Part shown: positions 51,330-60,471 of the stretch, in pieces
Layout: each line of letters opens with the position of its first letter
Numbering within the stretch: position 1 is the first letter of the stretch
From: JAJYKN01 sp035516155
GTDB lineage: Bacteria; Nitrospirota; UBA9217
Length of the DNA: 64,000 nt
Assembly (NCBI GenBank): GCA_035516155.1
Contig: DATJAP010000005.1
Coordinates: 1-64,000 of the forward strand
Reading direction: 5' to 3'
The notes under the pieces: model-generated
Seen by the model: the letters and a program-made list of their open reading frames with translations, nothing else
Database searches by the model: none
Told to the model about the DNA's origin: nothing
Program-made: the position numbers and the translations under genes

Positions 51330-52268
51330 ATGAAATTATTGCTGCGTGCTCTTTTCGTACTGACGCTGCTGTTCACTTCCGGGTGTTTCAATATCAAGGT
51401 CAACGTTATCCCGGAGGTGCTACCTCTAGAGGAACGGTTGATCTCGGGCGAGGGCAAGAGCAAGATTGTTCTCATTGATATCTCCGGCATCATCACGAGT
51501 GCGGAAGGCGGTTCAGTCTTTAGCACGACGAAGGAACCAGGGATGCTGGCCCAAGTGCGCGAAGAGCTCGATCGTGCGCGCAGTGATAAGAACGTCAAGG
51601 CCGTTGTACTGAGAATCAACAGCCCCGGCGGCGGTGTTACGGCATCGGATACCCTCTATCACGAGATAAAAAAATTCAAGAATGAAACAGGGGTAAAGGT
51701 TGTCTCCCACTTTTTGGATATGGGAACTTCGGGGGCCTACTATGCCGCGCTCGCGTCCGACCAGATCACAGCACAGCCAACTAGTATTGTTGGCAGCATC
51801 GGCGTGACCATGCTCCGTATCGATGCCTCAGGACTGATGCAGAAGATAGGGGTTCAGGCGTTACAGATTTCGTCGGGAGAATGGAAGAGCATGGGTTCTC
51901 CCTTCCGCCCGGTTTCCCCGGAGGAAACTAAGCTTTTCCAAAATATGATCGACAACCTCTACGGAAAGTTTGTAAGTGTTGTCGCCGATGAGCGAAAAAT
52001 GGCGCCTGAGCAGGTTCGGCAAATCGCCGATGGTCGTATTTATTCAAGCCAGGAGGCAAAGGACAAAGGCCTGATTGACAGCATCGGTTACCTTGAAGAT
52101 TCCCTGGAAAAAGCAAAGGTCCTGGCGAAGGTTACGCAGGCCCAGGTAGTGACCTATTCCCGTCCTGGCGAATATAGAGCCAATATCTATTCCAGGAACC
52201 TCATTAACATTAATGTAGGCGAGTTGAGTAGGCCCGGTGTGACTTTCGCATACCTGTGGTTTCCCTGA
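51330..52268 (+). CDS. SppA-like S49 peptidase, 36K type, predicted lipoprotein
   Basis: A 312-residue single-domain S49 peptidase. The N-terminus MKLLLRALFVLTLLFTSGC ends in a lipobox with Cys at 19, so it is probably lipid-anchored. Catalytic serine S134 lies in MGTSGAYYAALA and lysine K186 in SGEWKSMGSPF. It lies 132 bases after the 67K SppA; having both types in tandem is unusual and may reflect division of labour in envelope quality control. Confidence 0.9.
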   Translation: MKLLLRALFVLTLLFTSGCFNIKVNVIPEVLPLEERLISGEGKSKIVLIDISGIITSAEGGSVFSTTKEPGMLAQVREELDRARSDKNVKAVVLRINSPGGGVTASDTLYHEIKKFKNETGVKVVSHFLDMGTSGAYYAALASDQITAQPTSIVGSIGVTMLRIDASGLMQKIGVQALQISSGEWKSMGSPFRPVSPEETKLFQNMIDNLYGKFVSVVADERKMAPEQVRQIADGRIYSSQEAKDKGLIDSIGYLEDSLEKAKVLAKVTQAQVVTYSRPGEYRANIYSRNLININVGELSRPGVTFAYLWFP

Positions 52269-52478
52269 CCAGCGTAACAGGGCATATTTCTGAATTCCCG
52301 GATGACACAAAGTAATTGATAACTTCAGGTGCATACCTGATACAATCGATAGAATGACGAAGAATTGTTGTAGAATCGTTGCTCGGTTGAAAAAAGGATA
52401 TTCTTGTCAAAAGACTTGTTGGTTTAATATTCGTCAGCGTTGAGATGCAATGGCTCGTTATTCAACGAGGAGGTATGG

Positions 52479-53354
52479 ATGGTTGAAGACTGGTTAGCAA
52501 ATGCGTACAAGGATATGTCTCAGCGGCAGTTCCTTTCCTGGACGAGCGCGGCAGGCATCAACCTGGCTGGTTTCGCGCGAGCCTCTAGCTCGGTTGCGGG
52601 AGAGGTGATTACTACCTCCACGCAAGACCTGGTAACGGTTGACGGCAGCGTGTTGTACGAAGCGCTTCAGGTCCCCATCTACGAAGCATGGCCCGCGGGA
52701 GCCGGGAAATATCCCATTCTGCTCGTAATCCCCGAAATATTCGGGATGCATGAGCACATCAAGGACGTCACACGCCGATTTGCAAAAGAGGGTTTCCTCA
52801 GCATCACGTTCGAGCCCTATGCGCGGGAAGGGGGCGTTTTGCATCTGCCCGATATCCCTTCAGTACGGAAGATTACCGACTCAGTTCCTGACAAGAGAGT
52901 CATGGCGGATTTAGACGCAATAGTCGCCTATGCCAAAGAGCATCCTGCTGCACGATCTGACCGGATCGGCATCACGGGGTTCTGTCGCGGCGGGATGTAT
53001 ACGCTCCTGTATGCTGCCCATAACCAGGAACTGAAGGCTGCAGTCGCGTGGTATGGCCAGATCAAACCAGAAAAAAAACCGGGCGTCCGGACAGTAAGCC
53101 CCCTCGATGTCGCCGCGAAGATTAAAATGCCCCTTCTCGGTCTGTACGGCGAGGAGGATCTGGGAATCCCCCCAACCGATGTCAAGGAAATGGAAGTCGC
53201 GATTAGGGCAAGTGGAGGGATAGCAGAATTTATAATTTTTGCTGGAGCTCCGCATGCATTCTTTGCTGACTACCGTCCCAGTTATCGTTCAGATGCAGCA
53301 AAAGAAGGCTGGAACCGCTGCCTGGCATGGTTTTCCAAGTACCTTAAAACATAG
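52479..53354 (+). CDS. Dienelactone hydrolase family protein
   Basis: A 291-residue alpha/beta hydrolase from ATG 52479, behind GAGGAGG. The nucleophile is cysteine C169 in ITGFCRGGMYTLLYAA, the acid lies in GLYGEEDLGIP and the histidine in FAGAPHAFFADYRPSY. The first ~45 residues include a twin-serine, Tat-like or hydrophobic stretch (MSQRQFLSWTSAAGINLAGFA), so export is possible. The native substrate is unknown; these enzymes hydrolyse small lactones or esters. Confidence 0.86.
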   Translation: MVEDWLANAYKDMSQRQFLSWTSAAGINLAGFARASSSVAGEVITTSTQDLVTVDGSVLYEALQVPIYEAWPAGAGKYPILLVIPEIFGMHEHIKDVTRRFAKEGFLSITFEPYAREGGVLHLPDIPSVRKITDSVPDKRVMADLDAIVAYAKEHPAARSDRIGITGFCRGGMYTLLYAAHNQELKAAVAWYGQIKPEKKPGVRTVSPLDVAAKIKMPLLGLYGEEDLGIPPTDVKEMEVAIRASGGIAEFIIFAGAPHAFFADYRPSYRSDAAKEGWNRCLAWFSKYLKT

Positions 53355-53515
53355 TGATCGTTTCCTGAAGAGGGATCGGTGGTATGTAATTTATTGAATC
53401 GGCTTGCTGAAGCAAGATAATATAAAAAAAGCCGGTTATTTAGAAATACTTCTTACAATATTTTTCATTGAATGCTTTCGAAATAAATACACCGTGGAAC
53501 CACTGCTTGCAATTC

Positions 53516-56500
53516 CTATTTCTCATCCGTTCCCTTTTCCTTCGGCAATATCGGCGATATGATCTCGAGAGGCAGATTGATGATGTTCTCCAGGATATTC
53601 AGGATTCGCGTGCCCACAGCCGTGGGGGAGAGAAAGACGACATCGGGGTTCGCCAGATCACCGGAGACACGGGTCGGGATTGTTATGAGCGTGCCGCCCA
53701 TGATTTTACCAAGGATCGGGATTTGCCGGATAAGCCAATTAATGGTTGAAAAAGGCGCCACGAGCACGGTGAGGTCCATCTTCTGCTTCCCCAAATCGAT
53801 TTCGCCTTGTGCGATGAGGTCCAGCGACTGACCGCCGATAAATGCTTTCTCCACTGTAAATTTGCCTTTATGGATATCCCCTTGCACTACCATGGAAAGA
53901 TACGGGAAACCGTTTCCCCCCAGCTGCGGAGCCCTCCCACGAAATACTTCAAGCACGCTCAGAACGGAAAATATTTTTTGCAGGGTAGGCCAACGGTAAA
54001 TTTTACCGTCCGTGGCCTTGAAATCCACTCGGCCTTCCAAGGTCGAGAGCAATTGTCCGCTTGTTCCCCACGCCTGGATGTTCGAACTTAAATCAAAGGT
54101 TCCGGTAATGTGTACTTTCTCGCCTGCCAGACAATCGATAGTGGATTCCAACGGTTCTTTCTGTGCCGCTGGAATAAAATCAAAAGAAATGCTTTCTTGG
54201 GAAATGAGAAGTGTACCCGGTGTTGAGATGCCGCAGGTTCTTGTGTCGATAAATTTCATATGTACCCTGTTCGGGGCCACGGTTATGACGGCATGGGCAG
54301 GAGCGAAAGTAAAGCGTCCGAATTTGACGTACGTCGAGTTGGCACGAATGTTGCCTCGTATTCGCGGCATGGGAAAGGACCTGACTTTTTGATCTGAACT
54401 TTTCTTGCCTGCCTGCTCCAGGGCCTGCTGGATTTCCTGTATTTCAATACCATCAGCGGTGAGGGCCATGCTGAAAGCGATTCCCGTGTCCGAGGCGGTT
54501 GCAGCCCCTCTCACGGAGTAATGATTCTTACCCCATGTTATATCGGCGGAGTCGACGGTGAGTATGTCGTCTTCGGCATGGAGGGCGAACTTGTCAACCG
54601 TGATCGGGACTGGCATGCCCCAGGGAATGGGAATGTTGTCACCGGTAAGTTTGCCATTTGCCCGCGACCGGAGCGGTTGATCCGTGCGGATTACCGCCTG
54701 AAGATCGCCAGACATTGTTCCCTTGCCGAAGATCCCCTGTACGAATATTCTGCTCAACGTGGCCTGCGCTAGAAGACCGGAGAAGGAAAAGTCCGCTGCT
54801 TGCTTTTGCCAATTCAGAGTAAAGGATGCCTTTGTCTCTTGGTCTGTGATCGTGAGATGGCGGATCGTGAAATCGGCACCGTGCTGGGTAAGATCTACGT
54901 AAAGCACTGGCCCGTCTGCCAATGCAGCTTTGCCTGTGAAAGTCAGACCCGCTGCCTTTTGCCAGAGCAGATGAGAATCAGAAATTGCAAGGGGAGTCTT
55001 TATCATGAGCGCGGGCGGAAGCTCAAGGTTCTCAAAAACCCAATCAAGTGTTTTTCTACCTGATCTGCCTCTCAGGGTCAAATCGATGCTGCGCAGGGTA
55101 TCAGTAATGCCGCTGATCAGGGCCGTTCCGGTTACTGCCGAATCCAGGATTGTTGCATCTTGCAGTCCGAAGGATAGCTTATCCGGAACAAGATTAAAAT
55201 TCCCTTTTAACAAGCCGATCTGTCCCGGCAGAAAAGAAGAACTAAAAACAATATGGTCAAGAGTGCCGATCGCGGAGATTTTCCATACATCGGGCTGGAA
55301 CAGGGGGCCCTTGAAGTTCGTAGAGGATATGGTTACCGTACCGTCGAGCCCTTCCACGCCCTGAAGAACATTATTCAATGTGCTATACTGTGTCCGCCAT
55401 TGGAAAACTTCCCCCAGATGAATGATCGCGCCACCATCGCGAACCTCCAGGGCGGGTTTCTCTCGCCCCGTTATGCTCGCGGTAACATGGAAAAGCAATG
55501 ATTCCCCGAGACGCACGGAGGTATCGGAAACGGTAATGGTGTTTTCCTCTGCCGCGAAATTCCCGGACATTGTTAAGGGTGCGGGAAGAAGAGAAGAATT
55601 GATGACGATGTTTTTTGTAGCTCCGGTTATTTTCAGTCGCCATGCTGGAGGATGTAGAAGCGGGCCACTAAGCCGCATCGATGACAGAGTAACCGAACCA
55701 GTCAGGTCTTTAACATCGTTCAGAAGGGTGCCCAACGCTTTGTACTTATTCCTCCACTGAAAAATCTCGGCCAGGTTGATCTGCGCACGGCCGTCGTAAA
55801 CGTCAAAGACTGGCGTCCTCCCCTCCACAAATCGGGCGGAAACCCCTTCCAGTGAAGTCGTGCCCATTCGGACGGACAACCCGGAGATTGACACCATCTG
55901 ATCGTCAAGGAGAAACCGGCTGCTGACGTTGACGGGAGCAGGCATCCAGGGCGATTCCGCAACGAGGCTGCTCACTTCACCGTCGATCTTCTTTCGCCAT
56001 GCCTCGGGATGATCGATCGGCCCGCTGATCTGCATCGATGAGATGGCAAGAGCGCCGTGCAGTGATCGAACGTTCCTCAGCAAGGGGGTCAGGCTTTCCG
56101 AGGACGACAGCCATGAATATATTTCATCGAGTGCGGCCGTAACACGGCCTGACAAGATTTCCATCCGGGGAATCCTGTCCCATATCAGGTTGGCGGAAAA
56201 TCCCGAAATGGCGGACCGGCCAATGGAAACCTCAAGATCTCTTACAGCCCATTTTTCCTCACTGAAGGAATAGACCCCGCTCAGCGAAAAATTCCTCCAT
56301 CGTTCCGTGGTTGCCTTGACAAGAACCTTCATCTCACTCGGCGGTGCGTTGAAATGCACGGTCACGTTGCGAAGAGAGAGAAAATCCTGCTCGTTTCTTC
56401 GGAGCAAGAATTTGCCACCGTTCATATCCACGATAAGCCCGGGACCGATTGACTGCAAATAGGCGAGCATAGAGCGGATATTTGCTTTTGTCTCATCCAG

Positions 56501-56890
56501 GGAAGGAAACTCCGGTGTCGACTCGGAAATCGCTGCAGGCAGGATGATCCTGAAATTGGGCTCGTTGATCTGAATCTCCGAAAATCGCAGTTCGCCTTTG
56601 ATTAGTGGCATGATTTGAGGATAAATACTGAGCGATTGCAGCGTTCCGCGGAATGTCCTGGGATAGCCGAGGAGCAGTTTCTTGATCTCCACATGGGGGC
56701 GGGGGAAGAAAAAAAGGTCGAATCTCTCGTACGACATTTTTCCGCCGAGTTTCTTAGAAACGACGTCCTGAATTCTGCCTTTTACTGATGCAGAATTCAG
56801 ATAAATCGGTGCCACGACGATCGCGACGACCAGAAAGGCCGCCACGAAGCCTGCGGACCAAAGCAGTATCTTTTTTAATCTGGTTGCCAT
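53516..56890 (-). CDS. Large AsmA-like envelope protein with an internal triple repeat
   Basis: A 1124-residue protein with a single N-terminal transmembrane helix (residues 9-30), the AsmA-type start SASVKGRIQDVVSKKLGGKMSYERFDLFFFP, and a beta-rich remainder ending in a DUF3971/AsmA_C-like part (EGRVDFKATDGKIYRWPTLQKIFSVL and GEIDLGKQKMDLTVLVAP). Three copies of a unit of about 120 residues run from 254 to about 600 (marked by DEIYSWL, AEIFQWRNKY, GEVFQWRTQY). Such proteins are long beta-groove bridges thought to move lipids between membranes. Transcribed alone. Confidence 0.86.
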   Translation of the reverse strand: MATRLKKILLWSAGFVAAFLVVAIVVAPIYLNSASVKGRIQDVVSKKLGGKMSYERFDLFFFPRPHVEIKKLLLGYPRTFRGTLQSLSIYPQIMPLIKGELRFSEIQINEPNFRIILPAAISESTPEFPSLDETKANIRSMLAYLQSIGPGLIVDMNGGKFLLRRNEQDFLSLRNVTVHFNAPPSEMKVLVKATTERWRNFSLSGVYSFSEEKWAVRDLEVSIGRSAISGFSANLIWDRIPRMEILSGRVTAALDEIYSWLSSSESLTPLLRNVRSLHGALAISSMQISGPIDHPEAWRKKIDGEVSSLVAESPWMPAPVNVSSRFLLDDQMVSISGLSVRMGTTSLEGVSARFVEGRTPVFDVYDGRAQINLAEIFQWRNKYKALGTLLNDVKDLTGSVTLSSMRLSGPLLHPPAWRLKITGATKNIVINSSLLPAPLTMSGNFAAEENTITVSDTSVRLGESLLFHVTASITGREKPALEVRDGGAIIHLGEVFQWRTQYSTLNNVLQGVEGLDGTVTISSTNFKGPLFQPDVWKISAIGTLDHIVFSSSFLPGQIGLLKGNFNLVPDKLSFGLQDATILDSAVTGTALISGITDTLRSIDLTLRGRSGRKTLDWVFENLELPPALMIKTPLAISDSHLLWQKAAGLTFTGKAALADGPVLYVDLTQHGADFTIRHLTITDQETKASFTLNWQKQAADFSFSGLLAQATLSRIFVQGIFGKGTMSGDLQAVIRTDQPLRSRANGKLTGDNIPIPWGMPVPITVDKFALHAEDDILTVDSADITWGKNHYSVRGAATASDTGIAFSMALTADGIEIQEIQQALEQAGKKSSDQKVRSFPMPRIRGNIRANSTYVKFGRFTFAPAHAVITVAPNRVHMKFIDTRTCGISTPGTLLISQESISFDFIPAAQKEPLESTIDCLAGEKVHITGTFDLSSNIQAWGTSGQLLSTLEGRVDFKATDGKIYRWPTLQKIFSVLSVLEVFRGRAPQLGGNGFPYLSMVVQGDIHKGKFTVEKAFIGGQSLDLIAQGEIDLGKQKMDLTVLVAPFSTINWLIRQIPILGKIMGGTLITIPTRVSGDLANPDVVFLSPTAVGTRILNILENIINLPLEIISPILPKEKGTDEK

Positions 56891-57162
56891 GGATAGAGTC
56901 CGAGGATAGCCGTAATGGTATGCCCAGCCTTTCTCTTTTTATTATACGTGAGGTTGCGGCCGGGATCAAATGAACTCTTCCCCGATGCAGGGAACTTTTC
57001 CGATGTCTCTTTTTGCCTCATGCCGCAGCAGCAGAAAAATCCATTTTTAAGGAGGATTGTTCTGAATGTCAGGAAAGCGCGAGCAGCAATCGTCGTTCTG
57101 TTTTGCTCAGGATGGGAGCAGTTCTCTCTCCCTAGGCTGTCGAGGATCCCGAATCGCTTCGG

Positions 57163-57634
57163 ATGTGCAAACAGTATTACGTATACGACCTTCTGGAGCT
57201 CCAGATGCCGCTCGATGAATACGGGGGAAAAGAGATGAAACTTTACGCAAAGAATCCTTACACGGAAAGGAAGGAGAGGGTATCGGCGATGCTGCTGTCG
57301 AACAGTGGCCAGCCTGTCTTCAAAATCGGGGACGAGATAACTTTCGGCAATCCGGGCCGCATCATTTTCCCCGATGTGCCGGAGAACGTGATCGTAAAGC
57401 CGAGGCCCGTCCGGCTGTTGGAAACAGCCTGGCATCGACACAGAAGATGAAGCATCGTATCTTACAACGAGGAGCATCTGGCGGTCCGATTATGTGGTCA
57501 CACTGAATGCAAAGGACGATGAGGCGGATCTCATAGGCTGGGTGACGATCGACAACCACGGCGGCGCGTCGTGGAAGGGGGGGCCTGTCTTCTGGCACGC
57601 TGTTTCAGCATTTTCGGACGGTTCGGTCCCTTGA
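57163..57634 (+). pseudogene. Decayed DUF4139 (mucoidy-inhibitor MuiA-like) gene fragment
   Basis: Frame one from 57163 reads YVYDLLELQMPLDEYGGKEM and later SNSGQPVFKIGDEITFGNPG, RIIFPDVPENVIVKPRPVRLL, the middle of DUF4139 proteins. About 57430 the reading must jump to another frame (IDTEDEASYLTTRSIWRSDY, VVTLNAKDDEADLIGWVTID, NHGGASWKG), the next DUF4139 blocks, before a stop at 57634. Both parts are consecutive in the family, so at least one frameshift and loss of both ends have occurred. Confidence 0.62.
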
Positions 57635-57647
57635 CATGCCGGCCGCG

Positions 57648-58595
57648 TCACCGGGTTTCCACTTGGTTTTTTCCAGCCCGCTTCGCTATGTACAAAGCCA
57701 TATCGGCCCGCTGTAGCACCGACTCCAGCGTATCGCCTTCCATGTATTCCGTTACACCGGCCGAAATCGTGATTGTCTCCGGTATTGAAAATTGGTTCTG
57801 CGAGATCGTTTGCCTCAGCCGTTCCGCCTGAATGCGTCCTTGCTCCTTGGTTGTGTGCGGAAGCAGCACGATGAATTCGTCGCCGCCGCGTCTATAAAGG
57901 CTGTCGTTGTCGCGGATAAAATGCGTGACCACGCCCTCCAACTCCTTGAGCATGTCGTCGGCTTTCACGTTTCCGTAAGTGTCGTTTACGCGTTTCAGAA
58001 AATCGACATTAAAAACAACGACGGACAGATTGACTTTGTATCGCTTCGCCCGCGTTAACTCATCGAAGAACCCCATCTCCAACTTGTCTCGGTTGAATAC
58101 TACCCGCGTCATTGTATCGGACGCCGACATGCGTTTCAACTGCTGATTCATCTGATCAAGGCGCTCAGCATACTGTGTCAGCTTTGCTTCGGCGGTCTTC
58201 CGGTCGGTAATGTCGCGGGTGGCACCCACAAAGGCAACCAAAGCGCCGTTCTCTATCACGGGATTGATCGTGATTTCTGTCCAGATGATATGCCCGTTTT
58301 TGCAGATTTGTTGAACGTCCGGCAGTACCATAGAGGAAAATTTACCCTGCGCGCCTGACTTCGCATATTCGGCCGTCGCCTTGAGCACGTATTTCTGCGA
58401 CGCATCGGTGAGAAACGTGAACAAGTGCTGGCCAATTACCTCGAAGGTATCATACCCTCGTTGTTCCTTGTCGCGCGGGCTGATATAGGTAAAGACGAGG
58501 CGGGGGTCCAGTTCCCAGACAACGTCCTTGATATTTTCCATAATATATTTTGAGCGTTTGTTTTGCCAGTTTAAATCTTCAGCGTTATTCATCAT
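57648..58595 (-). CDS. PAS-GGDEF diguanylate cyclase
   Basis: A 315-residue soluble protein. A PAS domain covers about 15-135 (VVWELDPRLVFTYISPRDKEQRGYD, FVGATRDITDRKTAE), then a GGDEF domain 155-315 with the signature GGDEF at 237-241 and a standard I-site RDND at 228-231 for product inhibition. The usual first Mg-binding Asp of FDxDxFK is Asn here (FNVDFLKRVND, N196), which could weaken catalysis. It would make c-di-GMP in answer to a PAS signal, opposite in action to the HD-GYP gene at 16498. Confidence 0.88.
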   Translation of the reverse strand: MMNNAEDLNWQNKRSKYIMENIKDVVWELDPRLVFTYISPRDKEQRGYDTFEVIGQHLFTFLTDASQKYVLKATAEYAKSGAQGKFSSMVLPDVQQICKNGHIIWTEITINPVIENGALVAFVGATRDITDRKTAEAKLTQYAERLDQMNQQLKRMSASDTMTRVVFNRDKLEMGFFDELTRAKRYKVNLSVVVFNVDFLKRVNDTYGNVKADDMLKELEGVVTHFIRDNDSLYRRGGDEFIVLLPHTTKEQGRIQAERLRQTISQNQFSIPETITISAGVTEYMEGDTLESVLQRADMALYIAKRAGKNQVETR

Positions 58596-58850
58596 TGTTC
58601 CCTACACTTAAATAAGCCGCGTTAACATCAGCCACCACTGCGGTGCCCCGGCTCTTTTCCGTATGAACCAGTTTTTAGGCTGGTTCGTTTGGCATTCATT
58701 GAGCGTCGCATTATCCGTATACAAGGTTCACGGCGGAGAAAACCGGCCCTTGCCGCACTCTGCTCGAGTTGGTTTGGAACCGCCGTCCACGGTCATGTAA
58801 AATTATTCGGGATGTCCGCTCGATACACAGCACGCACGAAGGTTGGACGG

Positions 58851-59183
58851 CTATCGTATGTCTTCTACTGAGATCGTTCTCGAACTGAGGAGCCGTGAAA
58901 GAAGAACGTATCCGCCGCAGGGCCGGGCTAGCCGGTCCTGTGCAAAGTCGCAGTCATGCTCACGGAAATCACAATCGCCACACAGCACTCGTGCCATCAA
59001 CTCAGGCACAGCATCATTGGAATTTGTAATCGTTGCTACCCGAGGAATGACTTCCCTGCCCGACTGCATCAAGCGCTTAACGACAAAAGCCCCCCGACAG
59101 AGGAGCTCTTCGTTGCTGCCCGGCTTATAGTAGGCACAGAAGGGGATACAGAGCACCCGAACCAGACTTTCATTTTTCAACAT
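58851..59183 (-). CDS. Seven-cysteine small protein, predicted partner of a radical SAM peptide-modifying system
   Basis: A 110-residue protein with cysteines at 12, 16, 29, 68, 71, 78 and 89 (CIPFCAYYKPGSNEELLC; CGDCDFREHDCDF; ARPCGGYVLLSRLL). The pattern suggests bound metal or Fe-S. I recall similar short proteins next to peptide-modifying radical SAM genes in Geobacter, but this is memory, not a search. It is divergent from the radical SAM gene with 48 bases between start codons. There is no Shine-Dalgarno site and a TATAAT lies 9 bases before the ATG, so it may be leaderless. Opposite-strand frames are shadows. Confidence 0.66.
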   Translation of the reverse strand: MLKNESLVRVLCIPFCAYYKPGSNEELLCRGAFVVKRLMQSGREVIPRVATITNSNDAVPELMARVLCGDCDFREHDCDFAQDRLARPCGGYVLLSRLLSSRTISVEDIR

Positions 59184-59192
59184 ATCGCATTA

Positions 59193-59225
59193 ATTATAAC
59201 AAAAACAAACTCATAGTGCTATAAT
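59193..59225. promoter_or_regulatory. Divergent -10 elements between the cysteine-rich gene and the radical SAM gene
   Basis: Plus strand: TATAAT at 59220-59225, six bases before the radical SAM ATG. Minus strand: TATAAT as the complement of 59193-59198, nine bases before the cysteine-rich gene's ATG. Neither has a good -35 box at 17 bases (TAACAA and TAGCAC). If used, both transcripts would begin at or near the start codon. The 48-base gap could hold one shared regulator site. Confidence 0.5.
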
Positions 59226-59231
59226 AACTTC

Positions 59232-60362
59232 ATGAGTTATTACTTGACGAGGCGGGCCGTTCTGAAATGGCTTGAAACTCCCTCGGTGTATCAGCTCACG
59301 AAAGATGAGCTGTACGAGCTCGACGCAGACTCGTTTTGTTTTATAAAGAATTGCGCTTCAAGCGACGGTTGTTCCTCAAAAGACGGCGCCTTTATCGATT
59401 ACTGCATGGAGGAAGGCCTTCTCACGAGGGAAAAAGTATTTATTCCCCGGCCGGTGGTCGAGCGCGCGCCGGAACCGTCCCTCCGCTATCTTGAGCTTCA
59501 GATCACCGATGCGTGCAATCTTGCCTGCAAACATTGTTATATCAATGGCAAGCAGCGCAATGAACTTTCGGCGGAGCAGGTGAATTCCGTTTTACGGGAG
59601 TTTCAGGATATGCAGGGTTTGCGGGTCATGATCACGGGCGGCGAACCCTTGGTGCACCAGATGTTCAATGAAATAAACGAAATGCTTCCTGATTTCTTTC
59701 TCAGAAAGGTTCTCTTCACGAACGGAACGCTCCTGAAAAAAGACGTTATCAAGACACTGAGGTTCGATGAGCTCCAGGTGAGTATCGACGGTATGGAAGA
59801 AGCGCACGATGGTGTCCGCGGACCGGGGACATTCAAGCGATCGCTGGAGGCGGTCAGATATGCTCTTGATGCGGGATTTGCTGTTTCTATCTCAACCATG
59901 ATTCACCGCGGCAACCTGTCGGATTTCGACGGCATGGAGCGTATGTTCAGAAACATGGGCATCAAGGACTGGACTGTTGATGTGCCTGTTCCGGTTGGCC
60001 GTCTTGAGGAGAATAGTGAACTGGCGATAAGCCCTCAAGAAGGCGGCAAGTATCTTGGATACGGATATGGCGGAGGTCTTCACACATCCAGCCAGGGGTT
60101 CGGCTGCGGGCTGCATTTGATGTCTGTCATGGCTGACGGCGGGATCGCGAAGTGCACGTTTTATCATGATGAAGCAGTAGGGTCGATAGATGATGGCTTA
60201 CGGGCAGGGTGGGCGAAGATTCGTCCGATACGTCTGAACGAGCTGTCCTGTGCATGCGAGTACCGGGAGATTTGCAGGGGCGGCTGCCGCTACAGGGCAG
60301 AAGTACTGGAAGGTGCAGGGGGAAAAGACCTGTACCGGTGTATGCTTTATGGTATAATATAA
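59232..60362 (+). CDS. Radical SAM/SPASM peptide-modifying enzyme
   Basis: A 376-residue protein. Residues 1-80 contain four cysteines (36, 41, 47 and 58) and may form a peptide-binding domain. The radical SAM motif CNLACKHC is at 95-102, with MITGGEPLV, LQVSIDGMEEAHD and STMIHRGN following. The C-terminus is a SPASM domain (FGCGLHLM, IAKCTFY, LSCACEYREICRGGCRYRAEV, YRCMLYG) binding extra Fe-S clusters, as in sactipeptide and other peptide maturases. A short Cys-ending peptide gene lies 109 bases downstream. It has no Shine-Dalgarno site and may be leaderless. Confidence 0.85.
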   Translation: MSYYLTRRAVLKWLETPSVYQLTKDELYELDADSFCFIKNCASSDGCSSKDGAFIDYCMEEGLLTREKVFIPRPVVERAPEPSLRYLELQITDACNLACKHCYINGKQRNELSAEQVNSVLREFQDMQGLRVMITGGEPLVHQMFNEINEMLPDFFLRKVLFTNGTLLKKDVIKTLRFDELQVSIDGMEEAHDGVRGPGTFKRSLEAVRYALDAGFAVSISTMIHRGNLSDFDGMERMFRNMGIKDWTVDVPVPVGRLEENSELAISPQEGGKYLGYGYGGGLHTSSQGFGCGLHLMSVMADGGIAKCTFYHDEAVGSIDDGLRAGWAKIRPIRLNELSCACEYREICRGGCRYRAEVLEGAGGKDLYRCMLYGII

Positions 60363-60471
60363 AATATTTCTCGCTTCCTTCTCCCTCTCCCTTTCAAAAC
60401 AGAGTTTAGAAATACCTTGGGGGGAGAAAGCGTTATTTCTGCGAAAAAGAATAGAGAAAGGAGGATATCCG

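Noticed and set aside
58689..59130. Plus-strand ORFs between the GGDEF gene and the radical SAM gene
   Set aside because: The minus-strand frame 58851-59183 has a regular cysteine pattern and a better context; the plus-strand frames are Ser/Arg-rich shadows of it.
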